Shown: piece by piece, positions 24,362-37,048 of the stretch
Position numbering within the stretch: the first letter of the stretch is position 1
Layout of the letters: each line of letters starts with the position of its first letter
NCBI GenBank assembly: GCA_041228345.1
Contig: CP166131.1
Span: 1,357,001 to 1,421,000, forward strand
Direction: 5' to 3'
Length of the DNA stretch: 64,000 bases
Source: Alphaproteobacteria bacterium LSUCC0396
GTDB lineage: Bacteria > Pseudomonadota > Alphaproteobacteria > Puniceispirillales > Puniceispirillaceae
Translations under genes and position numbers: made by a program
The notes under the pieces: generated by a model
Told to the model about the DNA's origin: nothing
The model's database searches: none
The model's input: only the letters and a program-made list of their open reading frames with translations

Positions 24362-25903
24362 ATGGCTAATTATCACCCTTCAAACGGCCCGGTTGTCCTT
24401 TGTATTATGGATGGCTGGGGTCACCGTACCGCGGTTGAACATAATGCGGTCGCGCTTGCCAAGACGCCGGTTTTTGACGCGCTGTTTTCTGCTCAGCCGC
24501 ATAGTCTGCTTGCGGCCTCGGGCGCCGATGTTGGGCTGCCGGATGGGCAGGTTGGCAATTCCGAGGTCGGTCATATGAATATTGGCGCCGGTCGGGTGGT
24601 CATGCAGGATTTGCCGCGCATCAATGCGGCGGTTAAAGATGGATCACTTGCCGGCCATCCCGAACTTGGCGCGCTGGCGGCACAGCTTCGGGCGTCCGGC
24701 GGCACTGCCCATGTAATGGGATTATTATCGCCCGGCGGCGTCCATGCGCATCAAGACCATTTTCTGGCGGTAATCAAGGGGCTGGTTGATGTCAGCGTTC
24801 CGGTTGCAGTGCATGGCTTTACCGATGGCCGCGATACATTGCCACAAGCCGCCAAGCAAGATTTACCGCGGTTTTTAGCCGATTTGCCGTCAGGCGCCAC
24901 AATGGCAAGCATCATTGGCCGCTATTTCGCCATGGATCGCGATAACCGCTGGGAGCGCACACAAGCCGCCTATGACGCCATTGCAGGCGCCAGAGCCCCT
25001 GTCTATGCCATCGACGCCCTAGCGGCGCTAGAGGCGGCCTATGCGCGTGATGAGGGCGATGAATTCATCACGCCCACAATCATCGACAAATATCAGGGTA
25101 TGCGGGATGGTGATGGCGTGGTGATGATGAATTTCCGCGCCGATCGTGCGCGTCAGATTCTAAATTGCTTTTGCCAACCTGATATTACCGGCTGTACCAC
25201 CCAGCCGCTTCGGCTGGCCGCCATGGCTGGCATGACCAGCTATTCGAAATCACTTGATGCACATATGGTCACACTCTACCCGCCGTTGGATTTGCACGAG
25301 ACGCTAGGCGAAGTTGTCGCGCGGGCTGGCAAGCGCCAATTACGGCTTGCCGAAACTGAGAAATACCCACATGTGACGTTTTTCTTTAATGGCGGCGAAG
25401 AGGCGCTACAGCCCGGTGAAGACAGGGAAATGATCGCGTCGCCAGCAGTTGCAACCTATGATTTACAGCCCGAAATGAGCGCGCATGACGTGCTGCAAAC
25501 CGCACTGAACAGTCTTAAGACCAAGGCGCATGATCTGTTGATTATTAATTTTGCCAATCCTGACATGGTCGGTCATACCGGCGATCTAGCTGCCGCCATT
25601 CATGCGGTTGAAACGGTCGATCGCTGCGTTGGCAGGCTGGTTGAGGCGCTCGTCACTGCTGGTGGGCAGATGCTATTGACCGCAGATCATGGGAATTGTG
25701 AGGTGATGTGGGATGATGATGCCGCGTCGCCGCATACCGCGCATACCACCAATCTGGTGCCATTAATTCTGGTTAACGGTAATGCGAATACAAAACTTGC
25801 CAATGGGCGGCTGGCCGATCTTGCGCCCAGTTTGCTGGCGATGATGGGAATCGCCAAACCGGCGTCAATGACCGGTATCAGTTTGTTATTGCCAACCACC
25901 TAG
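24362..25903 (+). CDS. gpmI: 2,3-bisphosphoglycerate-independent phosphoglycerate mutase
   Basis: Interconverts 3- and 2-phosphoglycerate in glycolysis and gluconeogenesis through a phosphoserine and two Mn2+ ions. The protein has 513 residues of the alkaline-phosphatase superfamily. MDGWG is at 16-20, the phosphorylated S67 is in VGNSEVGHMNIGAG, and HGFTDGRDTLP and NFRADRARQI are in the transferase domain. The returning phosphatase domain has NFANPDMVGHTG and LTADHGNCE. The ATG at 24362 gives the usual beginning; an in-frame start at 24281 lies inside the spacer repeats. In many Alphaproteobacteria an envC-like gene follows; here ctpA follows directly after a 211-base spacer. Confidence 0.97.
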   Translation: MANYHPSNGPVVLCIMDGWGHRTAVEHNAVALAKTPVFDALFSAQPHSLLAASGADVGLPDGQVGNSEVGHMNIGAGRVVMQDLPRINAAVKDGSLAGHPELGALAAQLRASGGTAHVMGLLSPGGVHAHQDHFLAVIKGLVDVSVPVAVHGFTDGRDTLPQAAKQDLPRFLADLPSGATMASIIGRYFAMDRDNRWERTQAAYDAIAGARAPVYAIDALAALEAAYARDEGDEFITPTIIDKYQGMRDGDGVVMMNFRADRARQILNCFCQPDITGCTTQPLRLAAMAGMTSYSKSLDAHMVTLYPPLDLHETLGEVVARAGKRQLRLAETEKYPHVTFFFNGGEEALQPGEDREMIASPAVATYDLQPEMSAHDVLQTALNSLKTKAHDLLIINFANPDMVGHTGDLAAAIHAVETVDRCVGRLVEALVTAGGQMLLTADHGNCEVMWDDDAASPHTAHTTNLVPLILVNGNANTKLANGRLADLAPSLLAMMGIAKPASMTGISLLLPTT

Positions 25904-26014
25904 CAAAATGAACAGGCCAAGGCTGATGGCCGCCCCAATAATGGCCATGATCTTGCCATTAGATGGTGCGATGATTTACCTTCCAAGATCGGGTTGGGGT
26001 TGTATGCAAGCGTA

Positions 26015-26044
26015 TTGACTGGCACGATAAGCAACTAGTGATAT
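26015..26044 (+). promoter_or_regulatory. Candidate promoter of ctpA
   Basis: TTGACT at 26015-26020 and TGATAT at 26039-26044 are 18 bases apart, about 70 bases before ctpA. The -10 could also be read as TATAAG three bases further on. Confidence 0.4.
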
Positions 26045-26114
26045 AAGGGTGAGGTCACCATAGGCCGATCTGTTTTGGCTACTCTATTCGGCGGGATATT
26101 AGGAGCAATTGTAA

Positions 26115-27479
26115 ATGCAAATTGTCAGCTTTCTCTCTTCGCAAGGGCGCCGGATACGTTATGCCGCCTTGCCGTTCATTGCTGGCGCGGTCATTGCCGG
26201 CTTGGCAATGCCGACGCTTACAACCGCGCAATCAGGCAAGAATGATGCTGTTTACCGGCAGCTTGGCCTGTTTGGTGATATTTTCCAGCGCGTTCGTGAA
26301 AGCTATGTTGATGAGGTCGACGAAAAAGACCTTATCGAAGCCGCCATTAACGGGATGCTGACCTCGCTTGACCCCCATTCTTCTTTCCTGAACAATGAAA
26401 ATTTCAGCGATATGCAAGTTCAGACCAAAGGTAAGTTTGGCGGACTTGGTATCGAAATCACCATGGAAGACGGGGTGATCAAAATCGTCTCGCCGATTGA
26501 TGACACGCCCGCCGCCAAAGCCGGATTACAACCCGAAGACCTAATCATCGCAGTCAATGATGAGGCGATTCGCGGTATGGGCCTTAGCGATGCAGTCGAC
26601 CGGCTGCGCGGCGAGGTCGGGTCAAAGGTCACGATCACGGTAAAACGCGGAAGCAAGGACCCGTTCGAGGTTACCCTCAAGCGCGACACGATCAAAATTC
26701 GTTCGGTACGTGCCAAGATGTTTGACGGTATCGGCTATTTGCGAATCACCACTTTTTCCGAACAGACCACACCCGGGCTGACCAAGGAAATCGACAAAAT
26801 GTTCCGTGATCACGGCGAAGACCTCAAAGGCTTTGTGCTTGATCTTCGCAACAATCCGGGCGGCTTGCTGAATGAGGCGATTTCAGTCAGTGATGCGTTT
26901 TTGGAGCAGGGTGAAATTGTTTCAACGCGCGGTCGGCGTGGTGAAAATGCCAGCCGTGCCTATGCCCGCCCCGGTGATATTGCCAAAGGTTTGCCGCTTG
27001 TCGTGCTCATCAATTCAGGATCAGCCTCAGCCTCGGAAATTGTTGCCGGCGCGCTAAAGGATCATCGCCGCGGGGTGCTTCTTGGGACGCGCTCTTTTGG
27101 CAAGGGATCGGTGCAATCGGTCATTCCTGTTTCCGGTAATAGCGCCATGCGGCTGACCACGGCGCGCTATTACACCCCATCAGGCATTTCAATTCAGGCC
27201 AAGGGTATTACCCCTGATATCGAGGTGGCACTCGCACGTATTGAAACTCTTGAAGGCGGCAATACACGCGAAGAAGATTTGCAAGGTGCGCTTGATAAAA
27301 GCAAAGCTGGGCAAGCTAGCAAGGACAGCGGCGCGTCCGGCGATAGCAAAGGCGATACCCCAGAGGCAGCCGCTGGTACAGCGCCGGAAGATCAGTCAAA
27401 AATTGATTATCAACTGGCCCGCGCACTGGATTTGATCCGCGGCGTTTCGATTTTTAATGTTACAAAGCCGGGGTCTTGA
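26115..27479 (+). CDS. ctpA: Carboxy-terminal processing protease (S41 family, CtpA type)
   Basis: Periplasmic serine protease that trims or degrades envelope proteins. The protein has 454 residues: an N-terminal signal/anchor (about 15-36), a PDZ domain (about 95-180; GLGIEITMEDG, LQPEDLIIAVNDE), and the S41 protease domain with the nucleophile motif NSGSASASEIVAGAL and the general-base lysine in GTRSFGKGSVQ. The C-terminal 60 residues are a Lys/Gly/Asp-rich low-complexity linker. Its start has GGAGC at the expected distance. rppH starts at the stop codon. An EnvC-like partner gene that often precedes it is missing here. Confidence 0.95.
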   Translation: MQIVSFLSSQGRRIRYAALPFIAGAVIAGLAMPTLTTAQSGKNDAVYRQLGLFGDIFQRVRESYVDEVDEKDLIEAAINGMLTSLDPHSSFLNNENFSDMQVQTKGKFGGLGIEITMEDGVIKIVSPIDDTPAAKAGLQPEDLIIAVNDEAIRGMGLSDAVDRLRGEVGSKVTITVKRGSKDPFEVTLKRDTIKIRSVRAKMFDGIGYLRITTFSEQTTPGLTKEIDKMFRDHGEDLKGFVLDLRNNPGGLLNEAISVSDAFLEQGEIVSTRGRRGENASRAYARPGDIAKGLPLVVLINSGSASASEIVAGALKDHRRGVLLGTRSFGKGSVQSVIPVSGNSAMRLTTARYYTPSGISIQAKGITPDIEVALARIETLEGGNTREEDLQGALDKSKAGQASKDSGASGDSKGDTPEAAAGTAPEDQSKIDYQLARALDLIRGVSIFNVTKPGS

Positions 27480-27481
27480 TT

Positions 27482-27958
27482 ATGCGGAATATCCCCTATG
27501 ATGAACGGCCATACCGGCCTTGTGTCGGCATCTTTCTGATCAATGACAAAAAGCAGGTCTTTGGCGGTCGCCGTATCGACAGCCGCGCCGAGGCATGGCA
27601 AATGCCGCAAGGCGGGATCGACCCTGGCGAGACAGCGATTGATGCCTGTATGCGTGAAATGGGCGAGGAAATTGGCACATCATCGGCAGAGTTGCTGTGT
27701 GAGCATGATGATTGGCTCTATTATGATATTCCGCTGCCACTTGCTGACCGGCTGTGGCATGGACAATATAAAGGGCAAAAGCAGAAATGGATGGCGCTTC
27801 GTTTTACCGGTGACGACGCCGATATTAATATCAATACGGCTGAGCCAGAGTTTTGCGAATGGCGCTGGTTGGCACCGCGTGATCTGGTCGATATGGCGGT
27901 TCCGTTCAAACGAGACGTCTATGATGATGTGCTGGCAGCGTTTCGCGATTTTGTCTAG
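27482..27958 (+). CDS. rppH: RNA pyrophosphohydrolase (Nudix)
   Basis: Removes pyrophosphate from the 5-prime triphosphate of RNA and so triggers RNase E-dependent decay. The protein has about 158 residues, with YRPCVGIFLIND at the start and the Nudix box GGIDPGETAIDACMREMGEE followed by IG. QKQKWMALRF and FCEWRWLAP are typical RppH segments. The ATG at 27482 is preferred over a TTG at 27476 that overlaps the ctpA stop. It is coupled to ctpA and converges with the ATP synthase operon across a shared terminator. Confidence 0.95.
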   Translation: MRNIPYDERPYRPCVGIFLINDKKQVFGGRRIDSRAEAWQMPQGGIDPGETAIDACMREMGEEIGTSSAELLCEHDDWLYYDIPLPLADRLWHGQYKGQKQKWMALRFTGDDADININTAEPEFCEWRWLAPRDLVDMAVPFKRDVYDDVLAAFRDFV

Positions 27959-27990
27959 CAAGGCTGCTGGACGAAATCGCTTAAAGCAGG

Positions 27991-28040
27991 CCCGAACCCA
28001 AGCCCCGCATTCCAGCCCCGAACCCAAGCCCCGCATCCAG
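27991..28040. repeat. 25-bp tandem duplication after rppH
   Basis: Two nearly identical 25-base copies (shared core CGAACCCAAGCCCCGCAT) lie side by side at 27991-28015 and 28016-28040, followed by a partial third. It is the longest unit among the spacer duplications in the window. Confidence 0.85.
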
Positions 28041-28070
28041 CCCCCATCCGAATGGGAAAAGAGTAAAAAA

Positions 28071-28105
28071 AAAGGGCCGCCAACTCAATTGGCAGCCCTT
28101 TTTGT
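28071..28105. terminator. Bidirectional terminator between rppH and atpC
   Basis: AAAGGGCCGCCAA pairs with TTGGCAGCCCTTT with one mismatch around a short loop. It has a T-run on the plus strand and an A-run (T on the minus strand) upstream, so it can end both rppH and the convergent atp operon. Confidence 0.85.
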
Positions 28106-28121
28106 CATTCTGATTTACGGT

Positions 28122-28475
28122 CTATAGCGCGTCGATAACCGCATTTAAAAACGCAGCCTCGGCTTCACCTGCCGTCGCTGCTTGTGCTTTCAAAGACGCC
28201 GCATCGGCGGTGCCGAGGTCAATCGCGCGTTCGGCCAGAATCGTAACGGATTCGCCAGAAACATCGGCAAGACCACCGTCAATCATGAACCGGTCAATGA
28301 TTTTGCCATCTTCATGCACTTCGACGATACCGCGCGCCAGATCAGCCAGTAATGGCGCATGCCGTGGCAGCACGCCAAACAAGCCTTCAACCCCTGGTGC
28401 GACGACCATCTGCACAGATTTCTGTGCCATGACGCGGGCTGGTGTTACCAGTTCCAATTGTGTCGTTTCAGCCAT
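28122..28475 (-). CDS. atpC: ATP synthase F1 epsilon subunit
   Basis: Central-stalk subunit that couples gamma rotation and restrains ATP hydrolysis. The 117-residue protein has the N-terminal beta-sandwich with GVEGLFGVLPRHAPLLADL. It ends after a short helical part (SLKAQAATAGEAEAAFLNAV), shorter than the two-helix C-terminus of E. coli epsilon. Short epsilon subunits are usual in Alphaproteobacteria, where the separate zeta subunit can take over inhibition. It is last in the minus-strand operon atpHAGDC, 41 bases after atpD. Confidence 0.95.
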   Translation of the reverse strand: MAETTQLELVTPARVMAQKSVQMVVAPGVEGLFGVLPRHAPLLADLARGIVEVHEDGKIIDRFMIDGGLADVSGESVTILAERAIDLGTADAASLKAQAATAGEAEAAFLNAVIDAL

Positions 28476-28516
28476 GCTACCGCATCCTTATGCTGGATCG
28501 AACAGAGACGATGCGT

Positions 28517-30004
<1,488 letters not shown>

Positions 30005-30021
30005 TTATTCAGCTGCTAAAT

Positions 30022-30894
30022 CTATAGCGCTTCAGCACCTGAAATAATTTCGATAAGTTCGTTCGTAATTGCTGCCTGACGGGTTCGGTTATACACCAAT
30101 GTCAGACCGTCAATCATTTCACCAGCATTTCTGGTGGCGTTATCCATTGCCGTCATCCTTGCGGCAAGCTCGGCCGCAGACGATTCCAGCAAGGCACTGT
30201 AAATCTGTGTTGAAATGATGCGTGGCAGCAGGCTTGCCAGCAATTCATCTTCTTCAGGCTCATAATCATAATTACCGACAGCATCCCCGTCGCCCGCCTC
30301 AGCAACCTCGGCTGGGATTAACTGGGTCAGCTTGACCTCTTGGGTGATCGCATTGACGAATTTATTATAAATCATGGTGCAAACGTCGAAATCACCATTT
30401 TCAAAACCGCTGCGGATTGTCTCGCCGAGGTCAGCTGCGTCAGAAAACGCAACTGAGGTGCCTTGGATACCTTCGAGGCTGGCAATGTATTTATCGCCGA
30501 ATTCGCGCCGAAGCGAATCAGCCGACTTCCGACCAACCATCAACAGCTTTACAGTTTTGCCTTCGCTGGTCAGGCGCGCCACTTCGGTGCGTGTCTGACG
30601 CGTGATCGACCCGTTAAAACCGCCGCAAAGACCCCGATCGGCTGAAATGACGACCAGCAGATGTGATGCTGATTTTCCATTTCCGACGAGCAATGCAGGG
30701 GCAGAACTCGGGTCAGCATTGGCCGCAAGATTGGCAATAACACCACGCATCCGGTCGGCATATGGCCGGCCAGATTCCGCTGCCTCTTGCGCCCGACGCA
30801 ATTTCGCCGCAGCCACCATTTTCATGGCAGCGGTGATTTTCTGCGTGGACTTGACGCTGTTAATGCGCGTCTTGAGATCCTTCAATGATGCCAT
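30022..30894 (-). CDS. atpG: ATP synthase F1 gamma subunit
   Basis: Rotor shaft of F1. The 290-residue protein begins MASLKDLKTRINSVKSTQKI with the long N-terminal helix, has the Rossmann-like middle part with ISADRGLCGGFNGS, and ends with the C-terminal helix carrying the gamma signature (SSAAELAARMTAMDNATRNA through RQAAITNELIEI in consecutive parts). It sits 50 bases downstream of atpA and 80 bases upstream of atpD. Confidence 0.97.
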   Translation of the reverse strand: MASLKDLKTRINSVKSTQKITAAMKMVAAAKLRRAQEAAESGRPYADRMRGVIANLAANADPSSAPALLVGNGKSASHLLVVISADRGLCGGFNGSITRQTRTEVARLTSEGKTVKLLMVGRKSADSLRREFGDKYIASLEGIQGTSVAFSDAADLGETIRSGFENGDFDVCTMIYNKFVNAITQEVKLTQLIPAEVAEAGDGDAVGNYDYEPEEDELLASLLPRIISTQIYSALLESSAAELAARMTAMDNATRNAGEMIDGLTLVYNRTRQAAITNELIEIISGAEAL

Positions 30895-30944
30895 TTACCA
30901 AACTCCATTTTGCGGCGTCAAAACCCCGCAAATGCCTTCACCAT

Positions 30945-33034
<2,090 letters not shown>

Positions 33035-33076
33035 CGACTAAACCCTCATCCTAAAGAAATTCGATTTTTGGGTGCA

Positions 33077-33121
33077 CCACCCGTCGCGCGCTGACGCGGC
33101 CCGACCAGTTGTGACGGGTGG
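33077..33121 (-). promoter_or_regulatory. Inverted repeat in the atpH leader
   Basis: CCACCCGTC (33077-33085) and GACGGGTGG (33113-33121) form perfect 9-base arms around a 27-base GC-rich loop, 43 bases upstream of the atpH start codon. The loop itself contains short self-complementary GCGC stretches. It could be an mRNA stem-loop or a protein-binding dyad. Confidence 0.6.
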
Positions 33122-33215
33122 TTGCTATCATAGCCATGCCCGAAAGGCAAGCAGTCACGCCATGAAAAATTGACGAATTTTCGATGCACCCCACCCGCAG
33201 GCGAGGTGCTAAACT

Positions 33216-35471
33216 CTAGAGGAAACTATAGGGGTCGATGTCAATCTGCATCCGCACCGATGACGGCAGCTTGATTGCCCCAAGCCATCCCTTCAAAATA
33301 TGCTGAATATTCACACCCTTATCGGCCCTGATAAGCAATCTGGCGCGATGTTTTCCTTTCAAAAAGCCGATCGGGGCAATTGCCGGCCCGTAAATCTGCA
33401 CCGCATGAAACTGGGGGCGGGTCGCGTCAATCTGGCGAAGCGCCTGATGCAGCCGGTCTTCATGGGGCGAGGCGATGATAACCGCCGCCAAGCGGCCAAA
33501 GGGCGGCATTCCGGCAGCATTTCGAGCCGCCGCCTCTTGTGCCAGAAAGGCGTCACGATCACCAGCAATCAGACTAACCAGAACCGGATTTTCCGGTTCC
33601 AATGTTTGCAGTAACGCGGCCCCCGGGCGCGATTCGCGTCCGGCACGTCCCGCCACCTGACTAAGCATCTGAAATGTGCGTTCAGCGGCGCGCAAATCAC
33701 CACCAGCAAGCCCAAGATCAGCATCAACCACCCCAACCAGTGTCAAATGCGGAAAATGATGTCCCTTGGCGGCCATCTGCGTGCCTATGATGATATCAAC
33801 CTCACCATCGCTGACCGATTGGATAAAGGCTTCGGCCGCTTTTGGTGTGCCAACGGTATCGCTGGACAGCAGGGCAAACCGCGCTTCGGGAAACCGGAAA
33901 AGCACCTCTTCGGCAAGCCGCTCTACCCCGGGACCACAAGCCTGCATCTGATCCTTTGCACCACAAGCCTGGCAATCATTGCTCGGGCGCGATTCATGGC
34001 CACAATGGTGACACCGCAGACGACCTGCCAAACGATGCGCCACCATCCATGAATCGCAATTCGGGCAGGTCACTTTGGTGCCGCAGGCCCCGCAAAGCGT
34101 CAATGGCGCATAGCCGCGCCGATTCAAGAATAACAGGCTTTGTTCACCGGCTTTAAGTCGCGCCTCAATGGCCTCGACAAGGGGCGGCGCCAGCCATCTG
34201 CCACGTTCGGGCGGCGTTTGGCGCAGGTCAATCGCGGTAATATCGGGAAGGCGGGCATCATGAACCCGCTTTGGTAACGTTAAGTAATCATACCGCGCCG
34301 AAAGCCCCGTTTTACCAGCATTGACCCAGCTTTCCAGTGACGGCGTCGCGCTTGCCAGAACCACCGGCACCTGATCAAGCTGCCCCCGCAATACCGCCAT
34401 GTCGCGCGCCTGATAGATTGCCTGATCTTCCTGTTTAAAAGCATGCTCATGCTCTTCATCAACAATGATCAATCCAAGCCGCGAAAATGGCAAAAACAAA
34501 GCCGATCGTGCACCCACCACGACCTCGGCACGGCCTTGCAGCACAAATCGCCATGATTTGCGCTTTTGCGCAGGTGAGATATCGGAATGCCATTCAACCG
34601 GCGGCACGCCAAAGCGCGCGGTAAACCTTGCGCGCCACGCAGCAGACAGGGCAATTTCAGGCAACAGAATCAGCACCTGCTGTCCAGCCGCAACGGCCGC
34701 TTCAACGGCCTCGAAATAGACCTCGGTTTTGCCCGAACCAGTTACCCCGTCAAGCAGGCAAGCCCGAAACCCATTGCCAACCGCCCGCCGCAAATGAGAT
34801 GCGGCCTTTTGCTGGTCGGCAGTTAAGGTGACACTGCGCGCCCCATGCCCTGAATTATGCCGCAACGCCGGTGGCGGCTGATCCGCCGAAACCAGCTCTA
34901 CACGCACAAGCCCCGCGTCTTCCATGCCGTTTAAAACCGCCTGACTGACCCCACAAGCAGCGGTGATCGCAGCAGCGGTAGCGCCAATCTTCGATGGAAT
35001 ATTACCCTGATTATCCGGTGTTTGCGGCCTCGTTTGGGCGGCAAGGTAATCAATAATTTTCTGACGTGATACGGTCAGCCGCGCACCAGCCTCTGGCATT
35101 TTATGATAATAGCGTTTTTGCTGTGGCGGGCGCCCAAAGGCGGCGGGCTGGCTCAACACCATTTTCACCACCGCACCAAGCGGCGCCATCGTCCAGGCCG
35201 CAACCCGTTCGATAAACAGCACCAGCGCTTCAGGCAATGGCGGCAGTTTAACCAGCGTTTCAACCGCCCGCAGCTTGGCCATCGGCACATCACCAAGCGC
35301 TGGCCCCATGACAATACCGGGCAAATGCCGCCCGCCAAAAGGCACCATCACAAGGCTGCCTCTTGACGCACCAAGCGCTGGCCCTGCGAGATAATCATAG
35401 ATCCCGCCAACCGGCGCAGCAACCGCAACCGCCAGTACAGCTGGTTGTGTCATGGCCTCAGGGTCATTCAT
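33216..35471 (-). CDS. priA: Primosomal protein N' (replication restart helicase PriA)
   Basis: 3-prime to 5-prime helicase that reloads the replisome at stalled forks. The protein has 751 residues: the N-terminal 3-prime-end binding domain (about 10-110), Walker A GVTGSGKT at 242-249, DEEH at 338-341, a helicase-embedded zinc region with eight cysteines (C460, C463, C469, C472, C487, C490, C500, C503), and motif V/VI around GTQMAAKGHHFP and VAGRAGRE. The start is ATG 35471, or ATG 35453 six codons in. It is upstream of atpH on the same strand, a conserved alphaproteobacterial neighbourhood. Confidence 0.97.
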   Translation of the reverse strand: MNDPEAMTQPAVLAVAVAAPVGGIYDYLAGPALGASRGSLVMVPFGGRHLPGIVMGPALGDVPMAKLRAVETLVKLPPLPEALVLFIERVAAWTMAPLGAVVKMVLSQPAAFGRPPQQKRYYHKMPEAGARLTVSRQKIIDYLAAQTRPQTPDNQGNIPSKIGATAAAITAACGVSQAVLNGMEDAGLVRVELVSADQPPPALRHNSGHGARSVTLTADQQKAASHLRRAVGNGFRACLLDGVTGSGKTEVYFEAVEAAVAAGQQVLILLPEIALSAAWRARFTARFGVPPVEWHSDISPAQKRKSWRFVLQGRAEVVVGARSALFLPFSRLGLIIVDEEHEHAFKQEDQAIYQARDMAVLRGQLDQVPVVLASATPSLESWVNAGKTGLSARYDYLTLPKRVHDARLPDITAIDLRQTPPERGRWLAPPLVEAIEARLKAGEQSLLFLNRRGYAPLTLCGACGTKVTCPNCDSWMVAHRLAGRLRCHHCGHESRPSNDCQACGAKDQMQACGPGVERLAEEVLFRFPEARFALLSSDTVGTPKAAEAFIQSVSDGEVDIIIGTQMAAKGHHFPHLTLVGVVDADLGLAGGDLRAAERTFQMLSQVAGRAGRESRPGAALLQTLEPENPVLVSLIAGDRDAFLAQEAAARNAAGMPPFGRLAAVIIASPHEDRLHQALRQIDATRPQFHAVQIYGPAIAPIGFLKGKHRARLLIRADKGVNIQHILKGWLGAIKLPSSVRMQIDIDPYSFL

Positions 35472-35638
35472 GATAAATCTTTATACAGCATAGGATCCTA
35501 TGGAATTTATTCGCCACCACAGCTAGGCTGATCACACATCATTTTTAAGATTGTGGATTTGCGAAGTTGCTTCAAGTAAACTTGCGTGGCGGGCTGAAAA
35601 AGCGCAAGCATCAATCCAGTTAAAACAGGATCAACACC

Positions 35639-36292
35639 ATGAAAATTTTTCTTGATAGTGCCGACATTGGCGAGATCACCGCGCTTTGCGATACTGGATT
35701 TGTTGATGGCGTCACAACGAACCCGTCATTGATTGCCAAGTCTGGTCGCAACATCCTTGATACGATTGCCGAAATTTGCCGCCTTGTTGATGGGCCGGTT
35801 AGCGCCGAAGTGACCGCAACCGATTTTGAAACAATGCTTGCCGAAGGCCGCAAGCTAGCTGCAATCGCGCCAAATGTAACGGTCAAAGTGCCGCTTACCC
35901 GCGATGGGTTAATGACCTGCCGCGCGCTGAGTGATGCTGGCACTGATGTGAATGTCACCTTGTGCTTTACCGCAGGTCAGGCCTTGCTAGCGGCCAAGGC
36001 TGGGGCGAAATTCATTTCGCCTTTTGTCGGGCGGCTTGACGATATTGGCCGTGACGGTATGGGACTGATCGAAGAGATTTGCAGCATCTACGCAAATTAT
36101 GACTATCAAACTGAAGTGCTGGTGGCCTCGGTGCGCAGTACCCAGCATGTTGTCGATGCCGCGCTGATGGGGGCTGACGTGGTGACCTTGCCACCAAAGA
36201 TTTTAACGGCACTTTACAAACACCCGCTGACTGACAGCGGTTTGGATGCTTTTTTGCAAGACTGGAAAGATACCGGTCAGTCGATTCTCTAG
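35639..36292 (+). CDS. fsa: Fructose-6-phosphate aldolase / transaldolase (TalC type)
   Basis: Small class I aldolase of the transaldolase family, 217 residues, acting in the non-oxidative pentose phosphate pathway. [13 protein letters not shown] and [15 protein letters not shown] are at the N-terminus. The Schiff-base lysine is K83 in [24 protein letters not shown] follows, and [11 protein letters not shown] is the family motif. Alphaproteobacterial members of this size usually act as transaldolase rather than as fructose-6-phosphate aldolase; the residues seen here do not settle it. It is divergent from priA and followed after 27 bases by the DUF484 gene. Confidence 0.92.
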   Translation: MKIFLDSADIGEITALCDTGFVDGVTTNPSLIAKSGRNILDTIAEICRLVDGPVSAEVTATDFETMLAEGRKLAAIAPNVTVKVPLTRDGLMTCRALSDAGTDVNVTLCFTAGQALLAAKAGAKFISPFVGRLDDIGRDGMGLIEEICSIYANYDYQTEVLVASVRSTQHVVDAALMGADVVTLPPKILTALYKHPLTDSGLDAFLQDWKDTGQSIL

Positions 36293-36319
36293 GTTATTCT
36301 GACAGACAAAGGCAGCGTT

Positions 36320-37048
36320 ATGGCAGCAGATAAACCGGATACATCCATCACCGCCAAAGATGTTGCCAATTTTCTGGCTGGCAACCCCGATGCCATGTCA
36401 GACTTGCTGGCAACCGAACCAGAGTTTCTGGCCACCTGCCTGACTGCGGCTGGCACCCATGCCGCTGCTCACATGGATAATAAAGTGGTTGACCTGATAC
36501 CGGCGCTGGCCGCCAAAGCGCGCCAAGATGCCCGCAAAATTAGCCAGACACATCAGTCGCTATTGCATGTTGCGGCTGAAAATATGCTGAATTGGACGCG
36601 GTTGCATCATGCCACATTGGGGCTTCTGGCCAGTACCGATCTGGCCGGAATGTGTCAGGTGATATCAACCGAATTTCCGGTGATCTTTGATCTTAGCCAA
36701 TGCCAGCTCATCACCGAGGCTGAAGCTGGCCTAAATTCTGGTCTACAGGTTGGGCTGGCGGTACATCCGGCCGACCAGATAAATGCCGCCACCCAAGGCC
36801 GCGGCCTGTTTTTGGGTCTACCAAACGATGCTGCGCAAGCCCTGTTGATAAAGCCGGCACAAAGCCTAGCAATCATTAGATTGCCCGACCGGTTGCTGGA
36901 CCCTGTATCGCAGTGCCTGTTATTGCTTGGTGGCAAAACGGCTAATAGTTTTCACCCCGACCTTGGCAGTGACCTATTGGTGTTGCTGGCCGAAATGGTG
37001 GGCGTAACCTTGGCCGCGCGACTGGAATTGCAGGCAGAAATGACATGA
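36320..37048 (+). CDS. DUF484 family protein
   Basis: A 242-residue GAF-like DUF484 protein. The N-terminal part carries the family pattern [10 protein letters not shown] and [10 protein letters not shown]. The middle part has helical [20 protein letters not shown], and the C-terminal half is alpha/beta with SLAIIRLP and [20 protein letters not shown]. Its function is unknown. DUF484 genes lie next to xerC in many Proteobacteria, and here the stop overlaps the xerC start by 4 bases (ATGA), so the two are translationally coupled. Confidence 0.88.
   Translation: MAADKPDTSITAKDVANFLAGNPDAMSDLLATEPEFLATCLTAAGTHAAAHMDNKVVDLIPALAAKARQDARKISQTHQSLLHVAAENMLNWTRLHHATLGLLASTDLAGMCQVISTEFPVIFDLSQCQLITEAEAGLNSGLQVGLAVHPADQINAATQGRGLFLGLPNDAAQALLIKPAQSLAIIRLPDRLLDPVSQCLLLLGGKTANSFHPDLGSDLLVLLAEMVGVTLAARLELQAEMT

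Noticed and set aside
27543-28127. 194-codon frame overlapping rppH
   Set aside because: It is rppH read in another frame, continuing through the spacer duplication and the terminator; not a gene.
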